Shown: one piece after another, positions 51,353 through 59,601 of the stretch | Layout of the letters: each line of letters opens with the position of its first letter | Position numbering within the stretch: position 1 is the first letter of the stretch | From: Paraflavisolibacter caeni | GTDB lineage: Bacteria; Bacteroidota; Bacteroidia; Chitinophagales; Chitinophagaceae | DNA: 64,000 bases | Direction: 5' to 3' | Assembly (NCBI RefSeq): GCF_025628885.1 | Contig: NZ_JAOTIF010000019.1 | Span: 1 to 64,000, forward strand | The notes under the pieces: model-generated | Databases searched by the model: none | What the model was told of the DNA's origin: nothing | Seen by the model: only the letters and a program-made list of their open reading frames with translations | Made by a program: the position numbers and the translations under genes

Positions 51353-51758
51353 AAGCAGAACCTGGGGGTTTCATAGTTTATAATTGACATTGTTAATCAT
51401 TCATTTTCAACTATTTAAAGATTGAAAACCGGCAATTTCATGAAGCCAGAATATAGATTTTATGTCATCATGTTTTCAAGAAGTGCTTCAAAACATGACT
51501 AATTAAGGGTTCTGTCTTTCTACAGTGGACAAGCGCTCGTAGATTTTATCTACTCAAAGTAGATAAAGTTCAAATGTAATGGTTTCCTCTTATTTGTGTA
51601 GCTGTTTTGACAAGAATCATACCAACAAGTGGAATGACGAGTGAGGAAAAAGATGATAGATGATGGATGATAGAAGAGAGGTTGGGAAGGAGGGGCTGAG
51701 TGGAGGATTGAGGGATAGAGGGGTGAGGGCTATTGTCAATTGATTTAACTTCGCCGGC
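51353..51758. other. divergent spacer with hairpins and repeats upstream of polA
   Basis: No gene seen. It holds a 13-bp stem with one mismatch (TCATGTTTTCAAG 51468-51480 / CTTCAAAACATGA 51486-51498), a 9-bp stem (TTTATCTAC 51545-51553 / GTAGATAAA 51559-51567), and a GGAATGACGAGTGAGG plus GATGATAGATGATGGATGATAG repeat (51631-51673). A small RNA or regulatory leader is possible. Confidence 0.55.
51631..51730. repeat. GAATGACGAGTG and GATGATAGATGATGGATGATAG repeats
   Basis: Same two-motif pairing as at 134-210 and 5239-5280, followed by G-rich GAGGGGTGAGGG units, immediately upstream of polA. Confidence 0.75.
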
Positions 51759-54605
51759 ATGGAGAAGAAACTGTTTTTGCTGGATGCCTACGCGCTTATT
51801 TTCCGTGCGTATTACGCCCTTATCCGCAATCCGCGCATTACCTCGAAAGGAAAGAATACAAATGCCCAGTTTGGGTTTACCAATACCATTATTGAACTGA
51901 TCAACAACCAGAAGCCTACCCATATGGCTGTGTGTTTTGATACAGCGGCGCCTACTGAGCGTCATACTGACTTTACTGAATACAAAGCCCACCGCCAGGA
52001 AACGCCGGAGGATATTTCTGCGGCCGTTCCGGATATTATGAAGATCCTCAAAGGATTGAATATCCCGATCATTGCAAAGGATGGCTATGAGGCGGATGAC
52101 GTGATCGGTACCTTGAGCAAGCAGGCCGAAAAATTGGGTTACGAGGTGTATATGGTGACGCCGGATAAAGACTATGGTCAGCTGGTTTCGGATAAAGTGA
52201 AAATTTATAAACCGGGCTACCAGGGTGGTGACGTGGAGATCATGGGACCGCAGGAAGTGTGTGAAAAATGGTGTATCCAGAACGTAGAACAGGTGATCGA
52301 CATCCTGGGCCTCATGGGAGATGCCGTTGACAATATTCCAGGCATTGCCGGTGTGGGACAAAAGACTGCCTGCAAGCTATTGACTGAATATGGTACGCTG
52401 GAGGGCGTGCTGGAGCATGCTGATAAAATTAAAGGGGCACTGGGAGAGAAGATCAGGGCCGGTCGCGAAGATGCCATCCTATCTAAAAAGCTGGCGACCA
52501 TTATTACCAATGTGCCGGTGGAATTTCATGAAGAGGACTTTTTGGTGAAGGAGTGGAATAAAGACGTGCTGAGGGAGATCTTTATTGAACTGGAATTCAG
52601 GACCGTGGGCCGGAGATTGCTGGGTGAAGACTTTGCCGAACCGGCCGCTGCGCCTAAAAAAGCTGTTGCCGGTGTGCAAGCTGATTTGTTTGGATCTGCA
52701 GGAGAAGAGGCCTCACCGGGTTCTTCAGCTCAATCGGCCAAACCAGGAGATTTGGAGGAGGGTGAAATTTCGGTGGTACATCCTACCAGGAACATCCATA
52801 ATACGCCGCATGAATATGAACTCGTTGAGAGTGAAGCAGAAATGGCTGCTTTGCTGAAGGCGTTGCAAGAAAATGCGGAAATCTCTTTCGATACTGAGAC
52901 CACAGGGATCGACGCCAACAATGCCGAACTGGTAGGGTTGAGTTTTGCGGTAAAACCACAAAGTGGATGGTATGTACCGGTACCTTCTAATAAGCAGGAG
53001 GCTTTGCAATTGCTGGAGCGTTTCAGGCCTGTCTTTAGCGATCCATCCAAAACCTGGGTCGGTCATAATATCAAGTATGACCTGCTGATGTTGAAGTGGT
53101 ATGGCATGGAGCTGAAAGGAAAGCTGTTCGACACGCTGCTGGCGCACTATTTAATTGAGCCGGATGGCAAGCGCAATATGGACTGGTTGAGTGCCAAGTT
53201 CCTGGGTTATGAGCCTATCCATATTGAAGAATTGATTGGCAAGAAGGGTAAGAACCAGGGGAATATGAGGGATGTGGCGTTGGACAAGATCAAGGAGTAT
53301 GCTGTTGAGGATGCCGATGTGACGCTGCAGTTCCGGAATGTGTTCCAGCCTATGCTGAAACAAAACGAGGTGGAAACGGTATTTGAGAAAGTGGAAAGTC
53401 CGCTGGTGCCCGTGCTGGTAGATATGGAGCACGAGGGGGTGAAGATCGATGTAGACTTTTTACAGGAGTATTCCAAAGTGCTGGAAACCGAAGCAAAGGT
53501 TCATGAAGAAAAGGTGTATGAGATTGCTGATGTACGTTTCAATCTGGGTTCTCCCAAGCAATTAGGAGAAGTGTTGTTTGAAAAGCTGAAGCTGGATCCC
53601 AAAGCCAAAAAGACCAAGACCGGTCAGTATGCTACGGGTGAAGAAGTGCTGAGCAAGCTGGCTAATGAGCATCCTATTGCGGAAAATATTCTGGCTTACC
53701 GTGAGTATACGAAATTGAAATCGACCTATGTAGATGCGCTGCCGCTCCTGATCAACCAAAAGACGGGAAGGGTGCATACTACTTTTGGCCAGGCTGTAGC
53801 TGTTACGGGAAGGCTGGCGAGCAACAATCCCAACCTTCAAAATATTCCTATCAGGACTGAGCGCGGCCGTGAGATCAGGAAGGCGTTTGTCCCAAGGGAT
53901 AAGAACCACATCCTGGTGAGTGCCGACTACTCACAAATTGAGTTGCGCATCGTTGCGGCTCTTAGTGGCGATCCGGCTATGTGTGAGGCTTTCTGGCAAA
54001 ACAAGGATATTCATACGGCTACTGCAGCCAAGGTGTACAATGTGGCCGAGGAGGCTGTTACCAAAGAGATGCGCCGTAAAGCCAAGAGTGTCAACTTTGG
54101 TATTGTGTATGGACAAGGTGCTTTTGGCCTGGCGGAGAACATTAATGTAAGTCGTGCAGAAGCCAAGACCATTATTGATAATTACAAGAAAGAGTTTGCC
54201 GGCATTACCAGGTACTTGGACGATATGATCAACTTTGCCCGCGAGCATGGGTATGTGCAGACTGTGTTGGGCCGTAAGCGCTGGTTGCGTGATATCAACT
54301 CTGCCAACTTTACGGTAAGAGGATTTGCCGAGCGTAATGCTATTAATTCGCCGATACAGGGTACAGCTGCAGATATGATCAAACTGGCGATGGTGAAGGT
54401 GCACCAGGCGTTTGTGGCGCATGGTTTCCAGTCGAAGATGGTGTTGCAGGTGCATGATGAGTTGGTGTTTGATGTGGTGAAGGAAGAATTGGAAAAGGTG
54501 AAGCCGGTGATTTTGGAGTGTATGCAATCGGCGATGGAGTTGCCGAACAATGTGCCGATTTTGGCGGAAGTGGGAGAGGGAAGTAATTGGTTGGAGGCAC
54601 ATTAG
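51759..54605 (+). CDS. polA: DNA polymerase I
   Basis: A 948-residue repair and replication polymerase with all three activities. Residues 1-290: 5'-3' nuclease (LFLLDAYALIFRAYYAL; DTAAPTERHTDFTEYKAHR). Middle (about 350-530): 3'-5' proofreading exonuclease with intact Exo I (SFDTETTGID), Exo II (GHNIKYDLLML) and Exo III (YAVEDADVTL). C-terminal polymerase with motif A (SADYSQIELRI), motif B (RRKAKSVNFGIVYG) and motif C (VHDELVFDV). Normal length and no defects. A repeat-rich spacer lies upstream. Confidence 0.96.
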   Translation: MEKKLFLLDAYALIFRAYYALIRNPRITSKGKNTNAQFGFTNTIIELINNQKPTHMAVCFDTAAPTERHTDFTEYKAHRQETPEDISAAVPDIMKILKGLNIPIIAKDGYEADDVIGTLSKQAEKLGYEVYMVTPDKDYGQLVSDKVKIYKPGYQGGDVEIMGPQEVCEKWCIQNVEQVIDILGLMGDAVDNIPGIAGVGQKTACKLLTEYGTLEGVLEHADKIKGALGEKIRAGREDAILSKKLATIITNVPVEFHEEDFLVKEWNKDVLREIFIELEFRTVGRRLLGEDFAEPAAAPKKAVAGVQADLFGSAGEEASPGSSAQSAKPGDLEEGEISVVHPTRNIHNTPHEYELVESEAEMAALLKALQENAEISFDTETTGIDANNAELVGLSFAVKPQSGWYVPVPSNKQEALQLLERFRPVFSDPSKTWVGHNIKYDLLMLKWYGMELKGKLFDTLLAHYLIEPDGKRNMDWLSAKFLGYEPIHIEELIGKKGKNQGNMRDVALDKIKEYAVEDADVTLQFRNVFQPMLKQNEVETVFEKVESPLVPVLVDMEHEGVKIDVDFLQEYSKVLETEAKVHEEKVYEIADVRFNLGSPKQLGEVLFEKLKLDPKAKKTKTGQYATGEEVLSKLANEHPIAENILAYREYTKLKSTYVDALPLLINQKTGRVHTTFGQAVAVTGRLASNNPNLQNIPIRTERGREIRKAFVPRDKNHILVSADYSQIELRIVAALSGDPAMCEAFWQNKDIHTATAAKVYNVAEEAVTKEMRRKAKSVNFGIVYGQGAFGLAENINVSRAEAKTIIDNYKKEFAGITRYLDDMINFAREHGYVQTVLGRKRWLRDINSANFTVRGFAERNAINSPIQGTAADMIKLAMVKVHQAFVAHGFQSKMVLQVHDELVFDVVKEELEKVKPVILECMQSAMELPNNVPILAEVGEGSNWLEAH

Positions 54606-54640
54606 GGATTTGGGATTATTAATTAAAAAGTAAAAAGAGC

Positions 54641-55285
54641 ATGCAGCCTACGATATATTATTGTTATGATGCTTATTGCGGGTGGTGTTATGGGTTTAGC
54701 CCGGTGATGAAGAGCATTGCGGAGGAGTATAAGGACAAGATCACCTTTGATGTATTATCGGGCGGTATGATCCTGCCTGAGGAGCCTACGCATTTTGGTG
54801 CATTGGCTAATTACATTCAAACGTCTTATGAACAGGTGGAGGAAATGACGGGCGTGCAATTTGGCCAGGACTTTTTGTGGCATGTGTTCAATCCGGAGGA
54901 TACGGATTGGTTTCCTGATTCAACAAAGCCGTCTATTGCTCTTTGCATTTTCAAAGAGTATTTTCCGGGTAATGCCATACAGATGGCGTCGGACCTGCAA
55001 TATGCTTTGAACTTTGAAGGAAGAGACTTAACTGATGATGAGGCGTACAGGCATTTGTTGCACCAGTATGGTATACCTGAAGATGATTTTTATGCAAAGT
55101 TGAGGAGTGAGGAGTACAAGGAGAAGGCCCATTATGAAATGGCACTGGTGCGGCAGTTGAAAGTAACAGGGTATCCTACTGTATTGATGCAGGTGAGTGA
55201 TAGCAAGTTTTATTTGCTGGCGCAGGGGTATACAGATTATGAGACGTTGAAGAGGAGGATTGAATCTACCTCCTCCCTTCCATAA
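54641..55285 (+). CDS. DsbA-family oxidoreductase-like protein
   Basis: A 214-residue protein without signal peptide. The active site is CGWC (DAYCGWCYGFSPVMK, near residue 13), with cis-Pro in VTGYPTVLM. The DsbA insertion of helices (about 60-150) is present. This matches cytosolic FrnE/DsbA-like thiol-disulfide proteins. Its 3' end overlaps the stop of the convergent beta-lactamase gene by 20 bp. It follows polA by 35 bp and could be co-transcribed with it. Confidence 0.88.
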   Translation: MQPTIYYCYDAYCGWCYGFSPVMKSIAEEYKDKITFDVLSGGMILPEEPTHFGALANYIQTSYEQVEEMTGVQFGQDFLWHVFNPEDTDWFPDSTKPSIALCIFKEYFPGNAIQMASDLQYALNFEGRDLTDDEAYRHLLHQYGIPEDDFYAKLRSEEYKEKAHYEMALVRQLKVTGYPTVLMQVSDSKFYLLAQGYTDYETLKRRIESTSSLP

Positions 55286-56072
55286 ATCCCAACTGCTTCA
55301 AAATACCTTTCAGCATATTGATACGAATAGGGATGAGGTCGGCGTTCTTGTCGGGAGTTTCTATATTGAGTACAAAGAAATAGGGGTGTTTGTTTTCTTC
55401 GATCCAGCCAACTACCCAGCCCAGTTGGTTGCCTTTTTCTGTGAAGCCGAGGCCGGTTTTGTATGCCAGCCTGTATGCGGGCTGGTTTTCAAAAAGCATA
55501 GCACGTTTTACTATTTCCTGGTTGATCTGGTGAAATGGAAGTTGGTTGAAGTAAAGCCTTTTCACCAATCCTATTTGTTCGTCAGGCGTAATCTTCAGCG
55601 AGTTGTTCAGCCAGAAGGTATCGATGGCGCCGCCAATTTTCTTATTGCCATATGCTAATGAATCCAGCCAGAACTGCATAGTGTCCTTGCCAATGCGGCG
55701 GGCCACTTCCTGGTAGTAAGGTACGGCTGATACGCGGAAGGCTTCATACATGGTGAGGTCCTTGTTCCATTCGGGAACGCTTCTTTGTATTCCATCCCAT
55801 TTGATGACCATGGTATCGCTGCTGATGATCCCTGTTTGGAGACCGATCAATGAGTTGACGATCTTAAATGTTGAAGCGGGCAGGTAGGCGCTGTCGCGGT
55901 AGCGGTCCAGGTTGTAGACAGTGAATTTGCCGGAGGCATTGTCCATAAGGGCGAATGTGCCTGCTACCTTATTGTCATTGAAGAACTTTTCAAGGGAATT
56001 GTCAACTTTTACATTATTAGGAGTACAACTAAATAAACAACAAACAGAAAGTACGAACAGCAGATGCTTCAT
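55266..56072 (-). CDS. class D (OXA-like) beta-lactamase lipoprotein
   Basis: A 268-residue exported protein with a lipobox Cys (LSVCCLFSCTPN). Class D motifs are all present: STFK in YLPASTFKIVNSLIG, SxV in RVSAVPYYQEVARRIG, YGN in LAYGNKKIGG, and KTG in AYKTGLGFTEKG. The W-x-x-G in LGWVVGWIE is also typical. It would hydrolyse beta-lactam rings in the periplasm; actual spectrum cannot be read. No mobile element is near it, so it is probably a resident chromosomal gene. It overlaps its convergent neighbour at the 3' end. Confidence 0.92.
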   Translation of the reverse strand: MKHLLFVLSVCCLFSCTPNNVKVDNSLEKFFNDNKVAGTFALMDNASGKFTVYNLDRYRDSAYLPASTFKIVNSLIGLQTGIISSDTMVIKWDGIQRSVPEWNKDLTMYEAFRVSAVPYYQEVARRIGKDTMQFWLDSLAYGNKKIGGAIDTFWLNNSLKITPDEQIGLVKRLYFNQLPFHQINQEIVKRAMLFENQPAYRLAYKTGLGFTEKGNQLGWVVGWIEENKHPYFFVLNIETPDKNADLIPIRINMLKGILKQLGFMEGRR

Positions 56073-56129
56073 GGAAAAAATTTGCGCAAAGATAATGACC
56101 GCGGATTGGTGGGATTGATAGGATTATGG

Positions 56130-56184
56130 GAATGACGAATGATTCGAATCCGCCAAAGGCGGACAAGTTTGAATGTAGAATGGG
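56130..56184. repeat. composite repeat with GAATCCGCCAAAGGCGGAC hairpin
   Basis: GAATGACGAATGATTCGAATCCGCC AAA GGCGGACAAGTTTGAATG... GAATGGGG. Nearly identical to the copy at 11302-11356. Confidence 0.82.
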
Positions 56185-56298
56185 GAAGCATAGATATTGA
56201 GATAGTAAGAGGTTGGGATATTGTCAGTTGCTGCTGTGAGCGGTGTCATAAGATTAGTTGGGGGTTGTGGACAAATTTGTCTCTAATAAGGGACGAGT

Positions 56299-56850
56299 AT
56301 GAGACGACTTCTATTATCAGCTGTTTTCTTTTCTGTTTTAATGGGCTGTGCACAAGCCCAGGATAGTGCACGCAAAGGCTTTACTATTGGACTGGAGCAG
56401 GATGTGCTTCCTTATACTACGGGAGGCTATTTTGCTGGTTTGTGGGCAGGTAAGGGACATGTACGGGTAAGAACCATTATGGCTCAAGTGAACAAACCTG
56501 ATTTTATTGTGAAGGAAAGCTTTACCAATAACAAGGTGACGGCTTATGCTGTTTTGGGGGATTACTTCCTTAAGGAGAACTGGAAGGGCTGGTGGGCCGG
56601 TACCGGGTTGGTTTACTGGAAAAGCAGTATCCAATCGGATGCGCGGTTGCAAACTGTGCATTATGAAAACATATTGCTGAATGGAAGCCTTGGCTATAAC
56701 TGGAAAATTTACCGGAACTTTTATATAAGTCCCTGGGCTGGCATGCACCTGCGGGTTGGGGGTGATCAGAAAGTAACAGCGGATGGGAAGTCATTCGTTC
56801 CACCGCTGCTGAATCCTGAAGCGTCTGTGAAGGTAGGCTGGCATTTTTAA
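56299..56850 (+). CDS. small outer-membrane beta-barrel-like protein
   Basis: A 183-residue protein with signal MRRLLLSAVFFSVLMGCAQAQ (a Cys at the signal end could be lipidated). The mature part alternates in amphipathic strands (GFTIGLEQDVLPYTTGGYFAGLWAGKG; AYAVLGDYFLKENWKGWWAGTGLVYWKS; FYISPWAGMHLRVG) and ends with VKVGWHF, a terminal aromatic typical of outer-membrane barrels. Eight strands are likely. No specific family was recognised. No nearby partner. Confidence 0.75.
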   Translation: MRRLLLSAVFFSVLMGCAQAQDSARKGFTIGLEQDVLPYTTGGYFAGLWAGKGHVRVRTIMAQVNKPDFIVKESFTNNKVTAYAVLGDYFLKENWKGWWAGTGLVYWKSSIQSDARLQTVHYENILLNGSLGYNWKIYRNFYISPWAGMHLRVGGDQKVTADGKSFVPPLLNPEASVKVGWHF

Positions 56851-56919
56851 GAAAGGAGATTTTTAACTTTTGTTGTAACATTTTTCTTTCTTCTTTCGTC
56901 GAATGAATAAATGGGCAAC

Positions 56920-57117
56920 ATGAGACCTCAATCGACTTACAAATTGCTGTTGGCTTCTTTTCTGGTTTGTTTGGCTATAACTTGTCTTTTTGTGCTGAAC
57001 AAACAGTTGTATGCATCAGGTAAGGAGGCTTGTTGCAAAGAGGAACCAGAAGTGAAATCAGAATTGCCGTGGGAAAGCATGACATTCCAGTTTGTGGGAT
57101 CGGTGTTGTTCAAATAA
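56920..57117 (+). CDS. small single-helix membrane or exported protein
   Basis: A 65-residue protein. Residues 7-27 form one hydrophobic segment (YKLLLASFLVCLAITCLFVLN), followed by a short acidic tail with a CC pair (GKEACCKEEPEVKSELPW). Its stop is directly adjacent to the convergent umuC stop. Unknown function; it may be a small exported peptide. ATG at 56911 adds three residues. The aspect that supports it is the clear hydrophobic-then-polar pattern. Confidence 0.5.
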   Translation: MRPQSTYKLLLASFLVCLAITCLFVLNKQLYASGKEACCKEEPEVKSELPWESMTFQFVGSVLFK

Positions 57118-58395
57118 CTATTCTACTTGCCGGAGGTCGGCCCAGCGTGTGGTATAGAGGGGCGAATGAAAGCTTTGCTGCATTTTCCAGGTTTTTTTGG
57201 TGCCGGCGGAGACAAAATTCACTACATTGCCGCGCATACTGAAGTTGATATTATCCATCATTTCCATTAAAGAACGTCCAATACTTTTGCCGGGTTCAAA
57301 TAAGTTACCCTGGATCGCATCATCGGGGACAATACTGCTTAAGATCACACCTGCTTTTTTATATTTCTTTCCATTTACAAACAGGCTTTCTACCATCTGC
57401 AGTGCAGGCTTTATCAATTCATTGGTTAAGGAAGTAGGCTGAGGCAGGTTGGTGTAGGCATTAACTGTGGGGCCATGTTTGAAATTTGGTGATTCTATTT
57501 TTTCCTGGGAGACAAGGAATACACTGATCATGCAGGCTGCCCCGTTTTGCCGGCGCAGTTTTTCGGCAGCACGGGAGGTATAGGAGGCAACTGCTTCTTT
57601 TAAATGGCAGAGGTCGGTTACGGCTGTTCCGAACATGCGGGTGGTGGAGATCATCTTTTTATTCGCCAGTTCGTCCTTCATGGTGATGGTATCTTCTCCG
57701 CGCAGTTCTTTCAGTAACCGTACCCCGACTACTCCGCCCATATTTTTGCGCACCCATTCTTCCGATAAATTACGTACATCCCAGGCTGTTGTTATGCCCC
57801 ACATGTTCAGCTTGTCTGCATACTTTCTTCCAATGCCCCATACATCCGAGACCCTCGTGGTCTTCAGTGCTGCTATAATCTCTTCTTCCGGTTCCAGGAT
57901 GGTGATGCATTGGGATTGTGTTTTATTCTTCTTTGCCATTTTATTTGCCATCTTTGCCAGGGTCTTTGTAGGAGCCATGCCAATAGATACTTTAATGCCG
58001 GTCCATTTGTCGACTGTATCCCTGATCTCATTCGCCAATCTTTGCAGTTGGGTGCCTGAATAGCCATGGAGGTCCAGGAAAGCTTCGTCTACAGAATATA
58101 CTTCTACGTTTCCTTCGCCTACAAAAGTTTTCAGTACTTCCATCACCCGCCAGCTCATGTCGCCATATAAGTTATAGTTGGATGAAAAAACCTCCACCTT
58201 ATGCGCTTCAATCAGATGCTTAGCTTTAAAATAAGGTCCGGCCATGCCAATACCTATGGCTTTTGCTTCATCAGTGCGGGAAATGATGCAGCCGTCGTTG
58301 TTGCTGAGTACTACGATTGGTCTTTCGTCCAGGTCGGGACGAAAGACTTTTTCGCAGGAGCAGTAGAAAGAGTTACAGTCGACGATAGCTTTCAT
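57118..58395 (-). CDS. umuC: Y-family DNA polymerase (UmuC type)
   Basis: A 425-residue translesion polymerase. The catalytic carboxylates are in AIVDCNSFYCSCE (Asp6) and YSVDEAFLDL (Asp-Glu pair). The finger (LSNNDGCIISRTDEAKAIGIGM), thumb, and the little-finger domain follow, with a C-terminal DUF4113-type segment (LMEMMDNINFSMRGNVVNF). It copies over DNA lesions when activated by a processed UmuD partner. The UmuD-like gene lies 57 bp upstream on the same strand, an SOS-like operon. The protein is full length. Confidence 0.93.
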   Translation of the reverse strand: MKAIVDCNSFYCSCEKVFRPDLDERPIVVLSNNDGCIISRTDEAKAIGIGMAGPYFKAKHLIEAHKVEVFSSNYNLYGDMSWRVMEVLKTFVGEGNVEVYSVDEAFLDLHGYSGTQLQRLANEIRDTVDKWTGIKVSIGMAPTKTLAKMANKMAKKNKTQSQCITILEPEEEIIAALKTTRVSDVWGIGRKYADKLNMWGITTAWDVRNLSEEWVRKNMGGVVGVRLLKELRGEDTITMKDELANKKMISTTRMFGTAVTDLCHLKEAVASYTSRAAEKLRRQNGAACMISVFLVSQEKIESPNFKHGPTVNAYTNLPQPTSLTNELIKPALQMVESLFVNGKKYKKAGVILSSIVPDDAIQGNLFEPGKSIGRSLMEMMDNINFSMRGNVVNFVSAGTKKTWKMQQSFHSPLYTTRWADLRQVE

Positions 58396-58410
58396 TAGAG
58401 GGGTTTGAGG

Positions 58411-58454
58411 GAATGACGAACCTTTTGAATGACGAATTACGGATGACGAATTTT
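58411..58454. repeat. GAATGACGAA repeat trio inside the umuDC gap
   Basis: GAATGACGAACC, GAATGACGAATTAC and GGATGACGAATTTT follow one another in the 57-bp gap between the umuD-like and umuC genes. Confidence 0.75.
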
Positions 58455-58884
58455 AAACTGTGTGGATGACGTAGGTGACGACCCCCCAGATGGAGAACTG
58501 GGTGCAATTGTCTATTTCCAGGGGTGCTAACTTGTCGGTTGCAGGCAGTAATCGTACCCGGTTGTTGAACCTTTCGTAATAGCGAATTAACATTTCTCCG
58601 TTGAGTACGGCAATTACTACTTTCCCGTTCCTGGGCTCCAGGGAACGGTCGACGATCACCACATCACCGCCATGTATACCCGCACCGATCATGGCATTGC
58701 TGTTCACACGCATAAAAAATGTAGCCGGCTTGTTCCTGATGAGCTGCTCGTTCAAATCGATGCCTCTTTGCGCATAGTCGTCCGCAGCAGCGCCAAAGCC
58801 TGTTGCATTGGCTGTTTTCACATTGTGCTGGGTAAAATCTTTTGAGCCTTTGTAGTCCGCGTAATAAAATTCTTCTCCTTCCAT
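58453..58884 (-). CDS. UmuD-like protein with both catalytic residues replaced
   Basis: A 143-residue S24/LexA-fold protein. The core RVNSNAMIGAGIHGGDVVIVDRS aligns with the usual RV-x-GDSM-x-AGI-x-GD motif, but Ala64 stands where the nucleophile Ser is expected. Arg101 (GEMLIRYYE) replaces the Lys; the 37-residue spacing is exactly that of UmuD Ser60/Lys97. The cleavage-site equivalent is Thr28-Gly29. Self-cleavage would be impossible by known chemistry. The C-terminus (FSIWGVVTYVIHTV) is normal. It may be a permanently inactive partner, or be a structural adaptor for UmuC. Confidence 0.88.
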   Translation of the reverse strand: MEGEEFYYADYKGSKDFTQHNVKTANATGFGAAADDYAQRGIDLNEQLIRNKPATFFMRVNSNAMIGAGIHGGDVVIVDRSLEPRNGKVVIAVLNGEMLIRYYERFNNRVRLLPATDKLAPLEIDNCTQFSIWGVVTYVIHTV

Positions 58885-58931
58885 AACAAATTGGTTTTGT
58901 TATGCTAAATTATTTAGTATTTTTATACTAA
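58882..58931. promoter_or_regulatory. cluster of three palindromes in the divergent umuD/2H promoter
   Basis: Within 50 bp: CATAACAAA-N5-TTTGTTATG (58882-58904, spanning the umuD-like start codon), CTAAAT-T-ATTTAG (58905-58917) and TTAGTAT-TTTT-ATACTAA (58914-58931). The last is a LexA-like dyad in size. It lies between divergent damage-type genes and is the natural place for a shared operator. Confidence 0.65.
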
Positions 58932-58971
58932 TAAAATTAGGTTATCCACTTCACTTTTAAAACCAACGTTT

Positions 58972-59577
58972 ATGAATAATTTATTTCAAATGCCGGCGTA
59001 CAGGATCAATGAGTATCGAGTGGTGGTGCCATTGCCTGAGGTTTTGCAGGAAAAGATGCATCATTTACGCGTATGCATGCACGAAAAGCATGGGGTAAAG
59101 TTGCCGTTTGATCTGAAGCCAAGTCTCACCATTTTGAATTGCCATGCTTTTGAAAGAATTGAGCCCAAGTTGGTGGAACGGCTGCAAGAAGTTGCTATGA
59201 GCCACAATCCTTTCAAAGTAGAGATCAAAGATTTTTCTGCTTATCCTTCCCACACTATTTACGCCGATGTATTGACCAGGAGTCCCTTCAATGAGCTGGT
59301 CAAAAACCTCAGGAAGGCCAAATGGCTGATGAACATTCCCCAACACGAACCTTATTTTATTACAGAGCCCCACCTGATCCTGGCGCAGCGACTAAAGCCG
59401 AAAGAGTTTACCCGCATGTGGCTGGATTGTGAACACCGGCAGTTTACTGGCAGGTTTGTTGCAGATGCGATGCTGCTGTTGAAGCGCAGTCCTATTAATA
59501 AGCGGTGGACCGTGTTGCGCCGGATGGAGTTTATGAGTTTACCCATGTTTGTGAAACAAGGAGAGCTGTTTGCGTAA
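58972..59577 (+). CDS. 2'-5' RNA ligase-like (2H phosphoesterase fold) protein
   Basis: A 201-residue protein of the 2H fold. The second catalytic motif is partly kept (TEPHLILAQRL, His134), but the first reads KPSLTIL with Ser51 where KPHxT is usual. Conserved framework parts are HTIYADVLTRSPFNELVKNLRKAKWLM and TGRFVADAMLLLKRS. Intact homologues that I recall in Bacteroidota have both H-x-T motifs. The protein is therefore probably not a phosphodiesterase, but it could still bind nucleic acid. It is divergent from the umuD-like gene. Confidence 0.82.
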   Translation: MNNLFQMPAYRINEYRVVVPLPEVLQEKMHHLRVCMHEKHGVKLPFDLKPSLTILNCHAFERIEPKLVERLQEVAMSHNPFKVEIKDFSAYPSHTIYADVLTRSPFNELVKNLRKAKWLMNIPQHEPYFITEPHLILAQRLKPKEFTRMWLDCEHRQFTGRFVADAMLLLKRSPINKRWTVLRRMEFMSLPMFVKQGELFA

Positions 59578-59601
59578 GTGAACCTATTGACCATTCACCA
59601 T

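Noticed and set aside
53931-54602. 223-codon frame antisense to polA
   Set aside because: Shadow frame; His/Leu-rich with no recognisable motif, opposite intact polymerase motifs A-C.
55266-56072. Beta-lactamase as part of a mobile resistance cassette
   Set aside because: No integron site, transposase or terminal inverted repeats were seen; only the dispersed intergenic repeat lies near.
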